From Sulfuricystis sp964478415 (GTDB lineage Bacteria; Pseudomonadota; Gammaproteobacteria; Burkholderiales; Rhodocyclaceae), in the NCBI GenBank assembly GCA_964478415.1, contig CAYZII010000002.1, forward strand, positions 10,098 to 74,097: DNA of 64,000 nucleotides. Reading direction: 5' to 3'. The position numbers were made by a program, and so were the translations under genes. Under the pieces are notes generated by a model. The model did not search any database. It was given only the letters and a program-made list of their open reading frames with translations, and was not told the origin of the DNA. Below, in pieces: positions 24,817-35,783 of this stretch. Within the stretch, counting starts at the first letter, position 1. The number at the start of each line of letters is the position of its first letter.

Positions 24817-25328
24817 GAAGTTTCTTCCAGAAGACGTGCGGCGATCAGACCGTTCACGATACCGAAAACCAGCGCGGATGCGGCAAAAACCGGTACCAGC
24901 AGGAACAAACCGTCATGGGGCACCAGCCACAGACGCGCCAGCACCAATTGTCCGGCAATGTGCGCAAAGGCCGCCAGCACGCTCGCCGTGACTGCACCAA
25001 ACCAGCGCCGTGGCAAATGCACCGCCAGGGCCAGCGCGGCGAGACTCGTCAGCGCACCCGTGAGCGCAAGAAAAAAACCCGGCGCGAGAAATTGCCCGAT
25101 CAGCAGACTGCCGGCCACCACGCGCAGCAGCGACACCCAGGCCGCTTCGCGCCAGCCATAGCGCAGCAACACGATCAGCACGACGATGTTCGCCAGTCCC
25201 GGCTTCACGCCGGGCAGCGGCGAGGGCAGCGCGGCTTCGGCGACCGCCAGGGCAATCGCTGCTGCGGCGTGCCGTGCGATGCGACGGTCGGTTGCCGTCA
25301 CCGACAGTTCAATAGTTGAGGCTGTCAT
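24813..25328 (-). CDS. Gx transporter family membrane protein (HepI-like)
   Basis: 171 residues from the ATG at 25328, which lies 20 bp inside the upstream NusG-II-like gene. About five hydrophobic helices are seen. LPGVKPGLANIVVLIVLLRY near residues 40-59 is the signature of the Gx transporter/heptaprenyl diphosphate synthase component I family; LRVVAGSLLIGQFLAPGFFL follows. These proteins have been proposed to move small molecules in electron-transfer or flavin-related systems, but the function is not proven. Pairing with a NusG domain II protein is typical of the family. Confidence 0.82.
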   Translation of the reverse strand: MTASTIELSVTATDRRIARHAAAAIALAVAEAALPSPLPGVKPGLANIVVLIVLLRYGWREAAWVSLLRVVAGSLLIGQFLAPGFFLALTGALTSLAALALAVHLPRRWFGAVTASVLAAFAHIAGQLVLARLWLVPHDGLFLLVPVFAASALVFGIVNGLIAARLLEETS

Positions 25329-25686
25329 GATCTGCTTCGCCCCCGGCAAGGGAGAGCGTGACGTGATTCGGCGCGCAAATGGCAATCGCATTGGGGCGCG
25401 TGAGCCACCCCTGCTGCACGCAATACTGGCGCGGGCCGGGATCGGAGAACACACGCGCCCGACCTGGCGCGATCTCGATCACGGTCTCGCCCAAGGGGCC
25501 ACGGGCAACGTAACGCCGTGGCGCATCGAGCGGAAACTCGGCCACCACCTTGCCCTCGACGCGCACCACGGCGCGCTCCGGCCGGCCGCCGCTCCACAGC
25601 AGCACGAAGGCCAGTAGGGTGAGCGCCATAGCCATGATGATGGTCAGCCAGTCCCCCGGCCGCAGCAGCTTGAGCCAGATCTTCAT
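25309..25686 (-). CDS. NusG domain II-like membrane-anchored protein
   Basis: 125 residues. A single N-terminal membrane segment (WLTIIMAMALTLLAFVLLW, about residues 13-31) is followed by a small periplasmic domain. GPRQYCVQQGWLTRPNAIAI near residues 85-104 has the shape of the NusG_II family, with a Cys in the usual place, followed by CAPNHVTLSL. It partners with the overlapping Gx transporter gene. The domain is unrelated in function to transcription factor NusG; its role is unknown. It overlaps rapZ by four bases upstream. Confidence 0.8.
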   Translation of the reverse strand: MKIWLKLLRPGDWLTIIMAMALTLLAFVLLWSGGRPERAVVRVEGKVVAEFPLDAPRRYVARGPLGETVIEIAPGRARVFSDPGPRQYCVQQGWLTRPNAIAICAPNHVTLSLAGGEADHDSLNY

Positions 25687-26528
25687 TCCGCGAGCGCACG
25701 ATGACGCACCAGCACGCGCGCCTTGTCGCGGAAATGTTCCGCGAGACGTTCGGCGAACCAGACCGAGCGATGCTGACCGCCGGTGCAGCCGAGTGCTACG
25801 GTCAGATAGCTGCGGTTGTCGCGCACATAGGCAGGCAGCCAGGTTTCGAGAAAGCGCTGGATGTCGGCGAGCATTTGCAAAACTTCCGGCTGTGCTTCGA
25901 GGAACTCGGCGACGAGCGCATCGCGGCCGGTCAGCGGACGCAACAGAGGATCATAGTGGGGGTTGGGCAGACAGCGCACGTCGAACACCAGATCGGCATC
26001 CAGTGGCAAGCCATGCTTGAAACCGAACGACTGGAAAAGCAGCGTCAAACCGCGCGGATCGGTCGGCAGCGCCAGGAAATCCTTGACCATCGCGCGCAGC
26101 GCATTGGGACGCAGGTAGCTGGTATCGATGCGGTGGCCGAGTTCGCGCAAGTTATCGAGCGCAAGGCGCTCCTCGGCGATCGCCTCGGCGAGGGTCTTGT
26201 CCGGGCTGGCGAGCGGATGGCGTCGGCGCGTTTCCGAAAAGCGCTGGATCAGCACATCGTCGCGTGCATCGAGAAACAAAAAACGCACATCGATCCGATG
26301 CGCCTCGAGCTGAGTCAACTGGGATGGCAATGCCTGGATGCCGCTGCCACCGCGCATGTCGATCGCCACCGCCACCCGCTCGTGTCCTTCGCGCAGCAGA
26401 TGTCCCGCCAGGCCCGACAACAACGCTGCGGGCAAGTTATCGACGCAAAAGTAACCTGCGTCCTCAAGGACGTTCAGCGCAATGGTCTTGCCAGAACCGG
26501 ACAGACCGCTGATCAGTACGAGCTGCAT
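25683..26528 (-). CDS. rapZ: RNase adapter protein / nucleotide-binding protein RapZ
   Basis: 281 residues from the ATG at 26528. MQLVLISGLSGSGKTIALNV carries the Walker A GLSGSGKT near residues 8-15. DNLPAALLSGLAGHL, then DLVFDVRCLPNPHYDPLLRP near 180 and LTVALGCTGGQHRSVWFAER near 237-256 are the canonical RapZ/YvcJ blocks. In enterics RapZ binds GlmZ small RNA to direct RNase E and responds to glucosamine-6-phosphate; in betaproteobacteria the role is inferred. The usual hpr/PTS and hprK neighbours are not in this window. Confidence 0.94.
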   Translation of the reverse strand: MQLVLISGLSGSGKTIALNVLEDAGYFCVDNLPAALLSGLAGHLLREGHERVAVAIDMRGGSGIQALPSQLTQLEAHRIDVRFLFLDARDDVLIQRFSETRRRHPLASPDKTLAEAIAEERLALDNLRELGHRIDTSYLRPNALRAMVKDFLALPTDPRGLTLLFQSFGFKHGLPLDADLVFDVRCLPNPHYDPLLRPLTGRDALVAEFLEAQPEVLQMLADIQRFLETWLPAYVRDNRSYLTVALGCTGGQHRSVWFAERLAEHFRDKARVLVRHRALAE

Positions 26529-26602
26529 GCCAAACCCTAATGCCGAGCGTGCCCTATGGTAGCATCGCCATCCTTCCGAAACCACGCAATCCCGCAGAGC
26601 AG

Positions 26603-27142
26603 ATGTCCCGTCAGGCGTTCCGCTGGAAACTCCATCCTGCTCTGGCGGCCGCACCACACTGGTTGCGCCCTTGGCTAACCGATCCCGGCTCGCTCACCGC
26701 ACGCATCGTCTCACGCTGCTCCCGTTTCGAGGTGCATGTGCTTTACGAAGGACGCCGCCTGCCGTTCGATGATGAGCGCACGCTGATCGGACTGCCCCTC
26801 GGCAGGCTGGCCTGGACGCGCGAAGTGCTGCTGTTCGCCGATGGCATCCCCGTCGTCTTCGCTCACAGCGTGCTCGCTCCGCAGGATTTGAACGGTGCGT
26901 GGCACATGGCCCAGGCGATCGGTTCCCGCCCTTTGGGCGCCGCGCTGTTCGCCGATCCCTCGATCCGCCGCGGCCCGTTGCGCGTGGCGCGTCTCGACGA
27001 ACGCGATCCACTGCATCGTCGCGCTTCGGCCGCGGCCGGCACGGCACTGCCGACCCTGTGGGCGCGCCGCTCGCGCTTTTGCCGCGTCGGGCGACCATTG
27101 CTGGTCAGCGAGATCTTCCTGCCGGGCATCGCAGCGCTGTAA
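26603..27142 (+). CDS. ubiC: Chorismate--pyruvate lyase
   Basis: 179 residues from the ATG at 26603. An in-frame ATG at 26540 is only 11 bp from the divergent rapZ start and was considered less likely. LRPWLTDPGSLTARIVSRCS near 22-41, LPLGRLAWTREVLLFADGIP near 75-94, VFAHSVL and PLLVSEIFLPGI at the C-terminus match UbiC; the Arg of REVLL and the Glu of SEIFLP are the product-binding residues. It converts chorismate to 4-hydroxybenzoate, the first step of ubiquinone synthesis. ubiA is not in the window. Confidence 0.92.
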   Translation: MSRQAFRWKLHPALAAAPHWLRPWLTDPGSLTARIVSRCSRFEVHVLYEGRRLPFDDERTLIGLPLGRLAWTREVLLFADGIPVVFAHSVLAPQDLNGAWHMAQAIGSRPLGAALFADPSIRRGPLRVARLDERDPLHRRASAAAGTALPTLWARRSRFCRVGRPLLVSEIFLPGIAAL

Positions 27143-27183
27143 AACGCTCCTCGCGCAGCGGCACAGCAGGAACGACGAGACCC

Positions 27184-28082
27184 TCAACGCTTCGACAACA
27201 ATGCCCTCGACACTTTCGAGGCCGGCTCGCGCCCGAGTTGTAATGAGATCCACTGGGCTGTCTCGACCAGCTTGTCGAGAGCGACACCGCAGTCGATGCC
27301 CAAGCCACTGAGCAGCCAGACGACATCCTCGGTAGCGACGTTGCCAGAAGCGCCCTCGGCATAGGGACACCCGCCCAGGCCGGCCACCGAGGCATCGAAG
27401 ACATTCACGCCGACCTGAAGAGCAGCATAGATATTGGCAATCGCCATGCCATAGGTATCGTGGAAGTGACCGGCGAGCTTCTTGATCGGCACGCGCCGGC
27501 CGACCGTCTCGATCAGCGCCTTGGTCTTTTCCGGCGTACCGACGCCGATCGTGTCACCGAGCGAAACCTCGTAACAACCCATCTCGAACAACGCCCAGGC
27601 GACATCCGCCACCGCCTGGGGCGCCACCTCGCCCTGATACGGACAACCGAGCACGCAGGAGACATAACCACGCACCTTGAGGTCGGCATCCGTGGCACGC
27701 GTCAACACCGGCTTGAAGCGCTCGAGCGACGCCTTGATCGAGCAGTTGATGTTCTTCTGCGAAAACGCTTCGGAGGCGGCGGCGAACACCGCGATTTCGC
27801 GCGCGCCGGCCGCAAGCGCGGCTTCCAGCCCTTTCTCGTTCGGCACGAGTACCGGGAAACTCACGCCCTCGCGTTGGCGGATGCCGGCCATCACGGCGGC
27901 GGCATCGGCCATTTGCGGCACCCATTTCGGCGAGACGAACGCGGTGGCCTCGATGGTTTTCAGACCACAGGCCGCGAGCCGCTCGATCAACTCGATCTTG
28001 ATCGCGGCAGGCAGCGATGTCTTCTCGTTTTGCAGCCCGTCGCGCGGACCGACCTCGACGAGGCGCGCGGATTTCGGCAATG

Positions 28083-28086
<4 letters not shown>
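27184..28086 (-). CDS. liuE: Hydroxymethylglutaryl-CoA lyase
   Basis: 300 residues from the ATG at 28086, which overlaps the liuD stop as ATGA. LVEVGPRDGLQNEKTSLPAA near residue 8 contains the catalytic Arg-Asp. GHFHDTYGMAIANIYAALQV near 204-223 carries the two metal-binding His residues, and GLGGCPYAEGASGNVATEDV near 237-256 has the essential Cys. It splits HMG-CoA to acetoacetate and acetyl-CoA, the last step of leucine breakdown. It is the last gene of the liu operon and converges on ubiC with 41 bp between stops. No acetoacetate-CoA transferase gene is seen here. Confidence 0.96.
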
Positions 28087-30109
<2,023 letters not shown>

Positions 30110-30113
<4 letters not shown>

Positions 30114-30895
30114 TGTGCCCAGCCCGGCCTACGTTTTTCCAGAAAGGCGGCGATGCCTTCCTGCCCCTCGGGCGAGACGCGCACACGGGCGATGCGCTCG
30201 ACCGTGTCCGCTATGAGCGCAGGCGTCAGGGGCTGTCCGGCCACGGCGCGGATCAGGGCCTTGGCTTCGGTCAAGGCAACGGGGCCATTGCGCAGGATGG
30301 CTTCGACCCATTCGCCGAGGGCCGCATCGAGCGAGGCCTCGTCTGCGACCATCTCATGGATCAGGCCGAGGCGATAGGCTTCCGCGGCAGAAAAGGCTTC
30401 CGCGGTCAGCATGTAGCGCCGCGCATGACGCTCGCCGATGGCCGCGATCACGTAAGGGCTAATGACCGCGGGAATCAGGCCGAGCTTGACTTCAGTGAGC
30501 GCAAAACGTGCCTCGAAACTAGCCACGGCAATGTCGCAGGCGGCGATCATGCCGACACCGCCACCATAAGCAGGTCCCTGCACGCGCGCGATCACCGGCT
30601 TCGGACACTCGGCGATGCGCCGCAGCATTTCGGCCAGGGCTCCAGCATCGCGGCGATTCTCCTCGCTGCCGTAGCCAGCTGCGCGGCGCATCCAGTCCAG
30701 ATCCGCGCCGGCACAGAAGCTCTCGCCGAGGCTCGAAAGCACGATCAAGCGCACCAGGGGATCATTGGCCATCGAGAGTATCGCCCCGGACAGCTCGGCG
30801 ATCATCACGTCGTCGAGGGCGTTGTGACGCTCCGGACGGTTGAGCGTGATGATGCCAATGCCGGCGTCGATTTCGGTGAGGAGGGTCTGGTTCAT
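30110..30895 (-). CDS. liuC: Methylglutaconyl-CoA hydratase (enoyl-CoA hydratase family)
   Basis: 261 residues with the crotonase fold. IGIITLNRPERHNALDDVMI near residue 13, LSSLGESFCAGADLDWMRRA near 51-70 (oxyanion loop) and VQGPAYGGGVGMIAACDIAV near 104-123 are the family motifs; a Glu in FALTEVKLGLIPAVISPYVI is a catalytic candidate. Operon position between liuB and liuD makes methylglutaconyl-CoA hydratase the natural assignment. The start is 12 bp after liuB, with ribosome-binding-like GGAAAAGCG sequence upstream. Confidence 0.92.
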
Positions 30896-30907
30896 CGCTT
30901 TTCCCCG

Positions 30908-32524
30908 TTACATACGGAATACCCCGAAGCGGGTCGGCTCGATCGGCGCGTTGAGTGCAACCGAAATCGCGAGTCCCAGTGCGCGGCGCGTCTCTCTCGG
31001 ATCGAGGATGCCATCGTCCCACAGGCGTGCGGTCGCATAGTAGGGATGGCCCTGGGTTTCATACTGCTGGCGAATCGGTGTCTTGAAGGCTTCTTCTTCC
31101 TCTTTGCTCCATGTGCCACCCTTCGCCTCGATGGCATCGCGCTTGACGGTGGCAAGTACACTCGCCGCCTGTTCGCCGCCCATCACCGAGATGCGCGCGT
31201 TGGGCCAGGTCCACAGCAGGCGCGGGCCAAAGGCACGTCCGCACATGCCATAGTTGCCAGCGCCGAAAGAACCGCCGATGATCACGGTGAATTTCGGCAC
31301 CTGCGCCGCCGCGACTGCAGTGACCATTTTTGCACCATCCTTGGCGATGCCGGCGTTTTCATATTTGCGACCCACCATGAAGCCACTGATGTTTTGTAAG
31401 AATACCAAAGGAATACCACGCTGCGCGCACAGCTCGATGAAATGCGCACCCTTGAGCGCCGACTCCGAGAACAGGATGCCATTGTTGGCGATGATGCCCA
31501 CCGGATAGCCAGAGAGGTGCGCAAAACCGGTGACCAGCGTGGTACCGTAACGGGCCTTGAATTCTTCAAAACGCGAACCATCGACGAGGCGGGCGATCAC
31601 CTCGCGCACGTCATAAGGCTTTCTCGTATCGGTCGGGATCACGCCATACAGTTCGGCGGGATCGTAACGGGGTTCCTCGGGCGGGGCGAGGGCGAGGGTA
31701 ACCTGTTTGCGCCAGTTGAGAGTGGCGACGATGCGCCGCGCGATCGACAAGGCATGCAGATCGTTTTCGGCCAGATGATCGCAGACGCCCGAGACGCGCG
31801 TATGCACATCACCACCACCGAGGTCTTCGGCGCTCACCACCTCTCCTGTGGCGGCCTTCACCAACGGCGGGCCACCGAGGAAGATCGTCCCCTGGTTCTT
31901 GACGATCACCGATTCGTCGCACATCGCCGGCACATAGGCACCGCCGGCGGTGCATGAACCCATCACCACGGCGATCTGCGGAATGCCCGCAGCGGACAAC
32001 GTCGCCTGGTTGTAGAAGATGCGGCCGAAATGTTCCTTGTCCGGGAACACTTCGTCCTGCATCGGCAGATAGGCGCCCCCCGAATCGACGAGATAGAGGC
32101 AGGGCAAGCGGTTCTCGCGCGCGATTTCCTGGGCGCGCAGATGCTTCTTGACCGTGAGCGGGTAATAGGTGCCCCCCTTCACAGTGGCGTCGTTGGCGAC
32201 GATCATGCATTCGACGCCGGCGATGCGTCCGATACCGGCGACCAGGCCCGCGCCCGGCACTTCATCGTCATACATGCCCCAGGCCGCCAACGGCGCGATC
32301 TCGAGGAAGGGCGCGCCCGGATCGAGCAGATGGTCGATGCGTTCGCGCACCAGGAGCTTGCCGCGCGCCAGATGTTTCTCGCGTGCCGCGGCGGAGCCGC
32401 CACAGCCGTGCCGTGTCAGCAGCGCCGATTTTTCGCGCAGATCATCGACCAGCGCCTGCATCGCCGCTGCGTTGGCCTTGAACTCCGCACTACGTGTGTC
32501 GAGCTTCGATTCGATGATGGCCAT
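30908..32524 (-). CDS. liuB: Methylcrotonyl-CoA carboxylase, carboxyltransferase subunit beta
   Basis: 538 residues, standard length. Carboxyltransferase halves are seen as RGKLLVRERIDHLLDPGAPF near residues 54-73 (acyl-CoA side), GSCTAGGAYVPAMCDESVIV near 190-209, and VIGGSFGAGNYGMCGRAFGP near 411-430 (carboxybiotin side). C-terminal RLWDDGILDPRETRRALGLA is typical of MCC beta. It transfers carboxyl from biotin to 3-methylcrotonyl-CoA. A degenerate copy of the dispersed motif is encoded near residue 31 (KSALLTRH). It begins one base after the stop of the acyl-CoA dehydrogenase. Confidence 0.96.
   Translation of the reverse strand: MAIIESKLDTRSAEFKANAAAMQALVDDLREKSALLTRHGCGGSAAAREKHLARGKLLVRERIDHLLDPGAPFLEIAPLAAWGMYDDEVPGAGLVAGIGRIAGVECMIVANDATVKGGTYYPLTVKKHLRAQEIARENRLPCLYLVDSGGAYLPMQDEVFPDKEHFGRIFYNQATLSAAGIPQIAVVMGSCTAGGAYVPAMCDESVIVKNQGTIFLGGPPLVKAATGEVVSAEDLGGGDVHTRVSGVCDHLAENDLHALSIARRIVATLNWRKQVTLALAPPEEPRYDPAELYGVIPTDTRKPYDVREVIARLVDGSRFEEFKARYGTTLVTGFAHLSGYPVGIIANNGILFSESALKGAHFIELCAQRGIPLVFLQNISGFMVGRKYENAGIAKDGAKMVTAVAAAQVPKFTVIIGGSFGAGNYGMCGRAFGPRLLWTWPNARISVMGGEQAASVLATVKRDAIEAKGGTWSKEEEEAFKTPIRQQYETQGHPYYATARLWDDGILDPRETRRALGLAISVALNAPIEPTRFGVFRM
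32408..32432 (+). repeat. Degenerate copy of the dispersed 25-nt motif in liuB
   Basis: About 21 of 25 positions match. It is read by the liuB gene (opposite strand) in the same frame as the copy at 38163, giving KSALLTRH there and KSALAGRH in the MBL gene. The match is weak, so coincidence is possible. Confidence 0.35.
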
Positions 32525-32525
32525 C

Positions 32526-33662
32526 TCATTCCTCTGTCAGCGCACGCGCGATCACCAGTCGCTGGATGTCGGAAGTGCCCTCATAGATCTGGCAGACACG
32601 CACATCGCGGTAGATGCGCTCGACCGGGAAATCGCTCACATAGCCATACCCCCCGTGGATCTGGATCGCCTCGGAGCAGACCGCTTCAGCCATTTCGGAA
32701 GCGAACAGCTTGGCCATGCTCGCCTCCTTCAGGCAAGGCAGACCGGCATCGCGTAAGGACGCGGCATGCCAGACCATCTGGCGCGCCACTTCGATGCGCG
32801 TCGCCATGTCGGCAAGGCGAAAGGCCACCGCCTGGTGCGCGACGATCGGTTTGCCGAAGGCGGTGCGTTCCTTGGCATAGGCAAGAGCGGCCTCATACGC
32901 CGCGCGCGCCATGCCAACGGCCTGTGCCGCGATGCCGATGCGGCCGGCTTCCAGGTTCGACAACGCGATCTTGTAACCCTCGCCCTCGCGGCCGATCAAA
33001 TGGTCGGCGGGAACACGACAGTTTTCGAAAACGATCTGCGCTGTGTCGGAGGCATGCTGGCCAAGTTTTTCCTCGATACGGGCGACGAGGTAGCCCGGCG
33101 TATCGGTCGGTACGCAGAAACACGAAATGCCCTGCCGTCCCGCCGTCGCATCGGTGACGGCGAAGACGAGCGCGATCTGCGCATGCTTGCCTGAGGTGAT
33201 GAACTGTTTGACACCATCGATCACCCAGTGATCGCCATCTCGCACGGCGCGCGTCTTGATCGCCGCAGCATCGGAACCGACGTGCGGTTCGGTCAGGCAG
33301 AAGCAGCCGAGCAGCTTGCCCGTCGCCGCGCCCCTGAGCCAGCGTGCCTTTTGCGCATCATTGCCGTATCTGTACAAGATGCCGCAGACCAGCGAGTTCT
33401 GCACCGAAAGGATCGTCGAGGTGGCACCATCGCCGGCAGCGATCTCCTCGATCGCGACGGCCAGCGAAAGATAATCGAGACCGGCACCTCCCCAGGCTTC
33501 CGGCACGACGATGCCCCACGCCCCGAGCGCCGCGAGCTCCTGCAGCGCCGCGGCGGGGAATGTGTGATCACGATCCCATTGTGCCGCATGAGGGGCGAGG
33601 CGCTCGCGCGCGAAAGTGCGCAGCGTGTCGCGGATCATGCGTTGGTCCTCATTGAGCATCAT
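32526..33662 (-). CDS. Acyl-CoA dehydrogenase family protein
   Basis: 378 residues. CFCLTEPHVGSDAAAIKTRA near 122-141 and WVIDGVKQFITSGKHAQIAL near 147-166 form the FAD-binding region. IQIHGGYGYVSDFPVERIYR near 337 is followed by VCQIYEGTSDIQRLVIARAL near 359, with the catalytic Glu in YEGTS as in short- and medium-chain enzymes. It differs from the isovaleryl-CoA dehydrogenase of the same operon, so a second substrate is likely, for example 2-methylbutyryl- or isobutyryl-CoA from isoleucine or valine. The start overlaps the EamA stop as ATGA. Confidence 0.92.
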   Translation of the reverse strand: MMLNEDQRMIRDTLRTFARERLAPHAAQWDRDHTFPAAALQELAALGAWGIVVPEAWGGAGLDYLSLAVAIEEIAAGDGATSTILSVQNSLVCGILYRYGNDAQKARWLRGAATGKLLGCFCLTEPHVGSDAAAIKTRAVRDGDHWVIDGVKQFITSGKHAQIALVFAVTDATAGRQGISCFCVPTDTPGYLVARIEEKLGQHASDTAQIVFENCRVPADHLIGREGEGYKIALSNLEAGRIGIAAQAVGMARAAYEAALAYAKERTAFGKPIVAHQAVAFRLADMATRIEVARQMVWHAASLRDAGLPCLKEASMAKLFASEMAEAVCSEAIQIHGGYGYVSDFPVERIYRDVRVCQIYEGTSDIQRLVIARALTEE

Positions 33663-34573
33663 GGACAGGCCCTTTGCAGTTTGGTCATCGCGCCCTGGGT
33701 CAGCAGCACGCCACCGATCACCAGCAGCCCGCCGACGAGTGCTGAGGCGTCGAGCCGCTCACCAAGCAGCCAGGCGCCTTGCAGCACCGCCGCCAGCGGC
33801 ACGAGGTTGATGAACACCGACGCGCGCTGCGCGCCGATCTTTTGCACCGCGCCGGAGAACCAGGTAAAGCCGAGCGTCGTGCCGAGCAGACCGAGGAAGA
33901 GTATCGCACCCCAGGCCGATAGCGAATAGTGCGGCACGAGCTGGGCCGGATTTTCCATCAGTGCTGCGGCGAGCAACATCAGAAAACCGGCGCAACTAGC
34001 ATAGGCCGTCATCACCAGTGCGCCGAGATTGCGTCGCGCCAGCGACTGCGTGCCCAGCCGGCCGATCAGCGTGTAGAGCGACCACATCAGGGCGCAGCCG
34101 AGGATCAGCCATTCGCCGGCACCGATGCGGCCAGCGACGAGCGCCAGCGGATCACCGCGGCCAATCACGAGCAGACAACCCAGGAAAGCGAGCGCGCTGC
34201 CAGCCGCCTTTGCCGGCGTCATCCGTTCCTTGAGCCACCCGGCGGCGAGGAGCAGCGTGATCACCGGCGTCGTGGCGACGACCAGCGCTCCACGGCCGGC
34301 CGTGATGTATTGCATGCCGAACAGGAAGAACAGGTTGTAGAGGAAGATGCCGGTTGCGCCGAGCGCGACAATCAGCCAGAACTCGCGGCGTTCGAGCGGC
34401 GGCAGCCGGCCATGACGCCAGCGCACCAGCACGAGCAGGCTTGAGGCAGCAAAGAAAAAGCGCCACACCGCGACCGCCAGCGGGGGCGCTTCCTGGACCG
34501 CGAAACGTGCTGCGACCCAGGTGCCACCCCAGACCACCGCGGTGGTGACGAGTCTCAGGTAGGTGCCGAGCAA
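33659..34573 (-). CDS. EamA/DMT family transporter inside the liu operon (TTG start)
   Basis: 304 residues with ten hydrophobic helices in two EamA repeats: VVWGGTWVAARFAVQEAPPL near 12 and LILGCALMWSLYTLIGRLGT near 155. LGLLGTTLGFTWFSGAVQKI near 244 is typical of the second repeat. No ATG or GTG is available near the expected N-terminus. The TTG at 34573 gives LLGTYLRLVTTAV and lies seven bases after the thiolase stop, with AGGA four bases upstream; it is taken as the start. The operon setting suggests export or uptake of a branched-chain intermediate, which is inference. Confidence 0.8.
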   Translation of the reverse strand: MLGTYLRLVTTAVVWGGTWVAARFAVQEAPPLAVAVWRFFFAASSLLVLVRWRHGRLPPLERREFWLIVALGATGIFLYNLFFLFGMQYITAGRGALVVATTPVITLLLAAGWLKERMTPAKAAGSALAFLGCLLVIGRGDPLALVAGRIGAGEWLILGCALMWSLYTLIGRLGTQSLARRNLGALVMTAYASCAGFLMLLAAALMENPAQLVPHYSLSAWGAILFLGLLGTTLGFTWFSGAVQKIGAQRASVFINLVPLAAVLQGAWLLGERLDASALVGGLLVIGGVLLTQGAMTKLQRACP

Positions 34574-34580
34574 GCGGTCC

Positions 34581-35771
34581 TCACAAGAGCTCGACGGCCA
34601 TCGCGGTGGCCTCGCCGCCGCCGATGCACAGGCTCGCCACGCCGCGGCGCAGACCATATTTGCGCAAGGCGCCGAGCAGTGTCACGACGATGCGCGCGCC
34701 CGAGGCGCCGATCGGATGACCGAGTGCGCAGGCCCCGCCATGCACATTGACTTTGTCATGGGGCAGACCGAGCTCCTTCATCGCCGCCATCGTCACGACG
34801 GCAAAGGCTTCATTGATCTCATAAAGATCGACGCTGTCGGCCGTCCAGCCGGTCTGCGCGAAGAGTTTTTTGATCGCCCCGACCGGCGCGGTGGTAAACC
34901 ACGCCGGTTCCTGGGCATGCGTCGTGTAGCCGACGATGCGCGCCAGGGGCGTCAAGCCACGCTGTGCGGCGATGCTCTCACGTATCAGCACGAGTGCGGC
35001 GGCGCCATCGGAAATCGACGAGGAATTGGCAGGTGTCACGGTGCCGTCTTTCTTGAAAGCTGGCTTGAGCAGGGGAATCTTGTCGAGCTGGGCCTTGGCC
35101 GGCTGTTCGTCGCGTCGTATGACGACGTCACCCTTTTTGCCACTGACCATGACCGGGGCGATCTCCCAGTCGAAGCTGCCATTCTCCCCCGCACTCTGCG
35201 CCCGCTGCGTCGAGGCAATCGCAAACGCATCCTGGTCCTGCCGCGTGAAGCCGTACCGCGCGGCGCAGTCTTCGGCGAAGGTGCCCATCAGGCGGCCCCG
35301 GTTTTCCGGCGTGTAGTGGTCCTCGAGGCCGTCGAAGAACATGTGGTCGAGGATCTGGCCATGACCGAGCCGGTATCCGCCGCGCGCCTTGGGCAGCAGG
35401 TAAGGTGCATTGCTCATCGACTCCATGCCGCCGGCGACGATCACCTCCTGGCTGCCCGCCTTGAGCGTATCCGCGGCGATCATCAACGCCTTCATCGCTG
35501 AGCCACAGACCTTGTGCACCGTGGTGCAGCCTGCCGACAATGGCAAACCGGCCTGCAACGCCGCCTGGCGCGCCGGCGCCTGGCCCTGGCCGGCCTGCAA
35601 CACGCAGCCCATCAACACTTCCTGTATCGCGTCGGGCTTCATGCTGGCGCGCTCGACGGCGGCCTTGATCGCGATGGCGCCGAGATGGGCCGCGGAAAGC
35701 GCGGCGAAATCGCCCATGAAGCCGCCCAGCGGCGTGCGTGCGGCACCCACGATCACGATGGCATCGGACAT
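34581..35771 (-). CDS. Acetyl-CoA C-acyltransferase (thiolase II family)
   Basis: 396 residues. The nucleophile Cys lies in TTVHKVCGSAMKALMIAADT near residue 89. GGACALGHPIGASGARIVVT near 348-367 and LCIGGGEATAMAVELL at the C-terminus hold the second His/Cys pair. By operon logic it would split acetoacetyl-CoA from leucine or the 3-oxoacyl-CoA of isoleucine breakdown. It is preceded by liuA with a 12-bp gap and followed by the EamA gene. Confidence 0.94.
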   Translation of the reverse strand: MSDAIVIVGAARTPLGGFMGDFAALSAAHLGAIAIKAAVERASMKPDAIQEVLMGCVLQAGQGQAPARQAALQAGLPLSAGCTTVHKVCGSAMKALMIAADTLKAGSQEVIVAGGMESMSNAPYLLPKARGGYRLGHGQILDHMFFDGLEDHYTPENRGRLMGTFAEDCAARYGFTRQDQDAFAIASTQRAQSAGENGSFDWEIAPVMVSGKKGDVVIRRDEQPAKAQLDKIPLLKPAFKKDGTVTPANSSSISDGAAALVLIRESIAAQRGLTPLARIVGYTTHAQEPAWFTTAPVGAIKKLFAQTGWTADSVDLYEINEAFAVVTMAAMKELGLPHDKVNVHGGACALGHPIGASGARIVVTLLGALRKYGLRRGVASLCIGGGEATAMAVELL

Positions 35772-35783
35772 CTCGATTTCCTT

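Noticed and set aside
33131..33155. TGCCGTCCCGCC in the acyl-CoA dehydrogenase gene as a motif copy
   Set aside because: Only 12 bases match at one end and the peptide is normal for the family.
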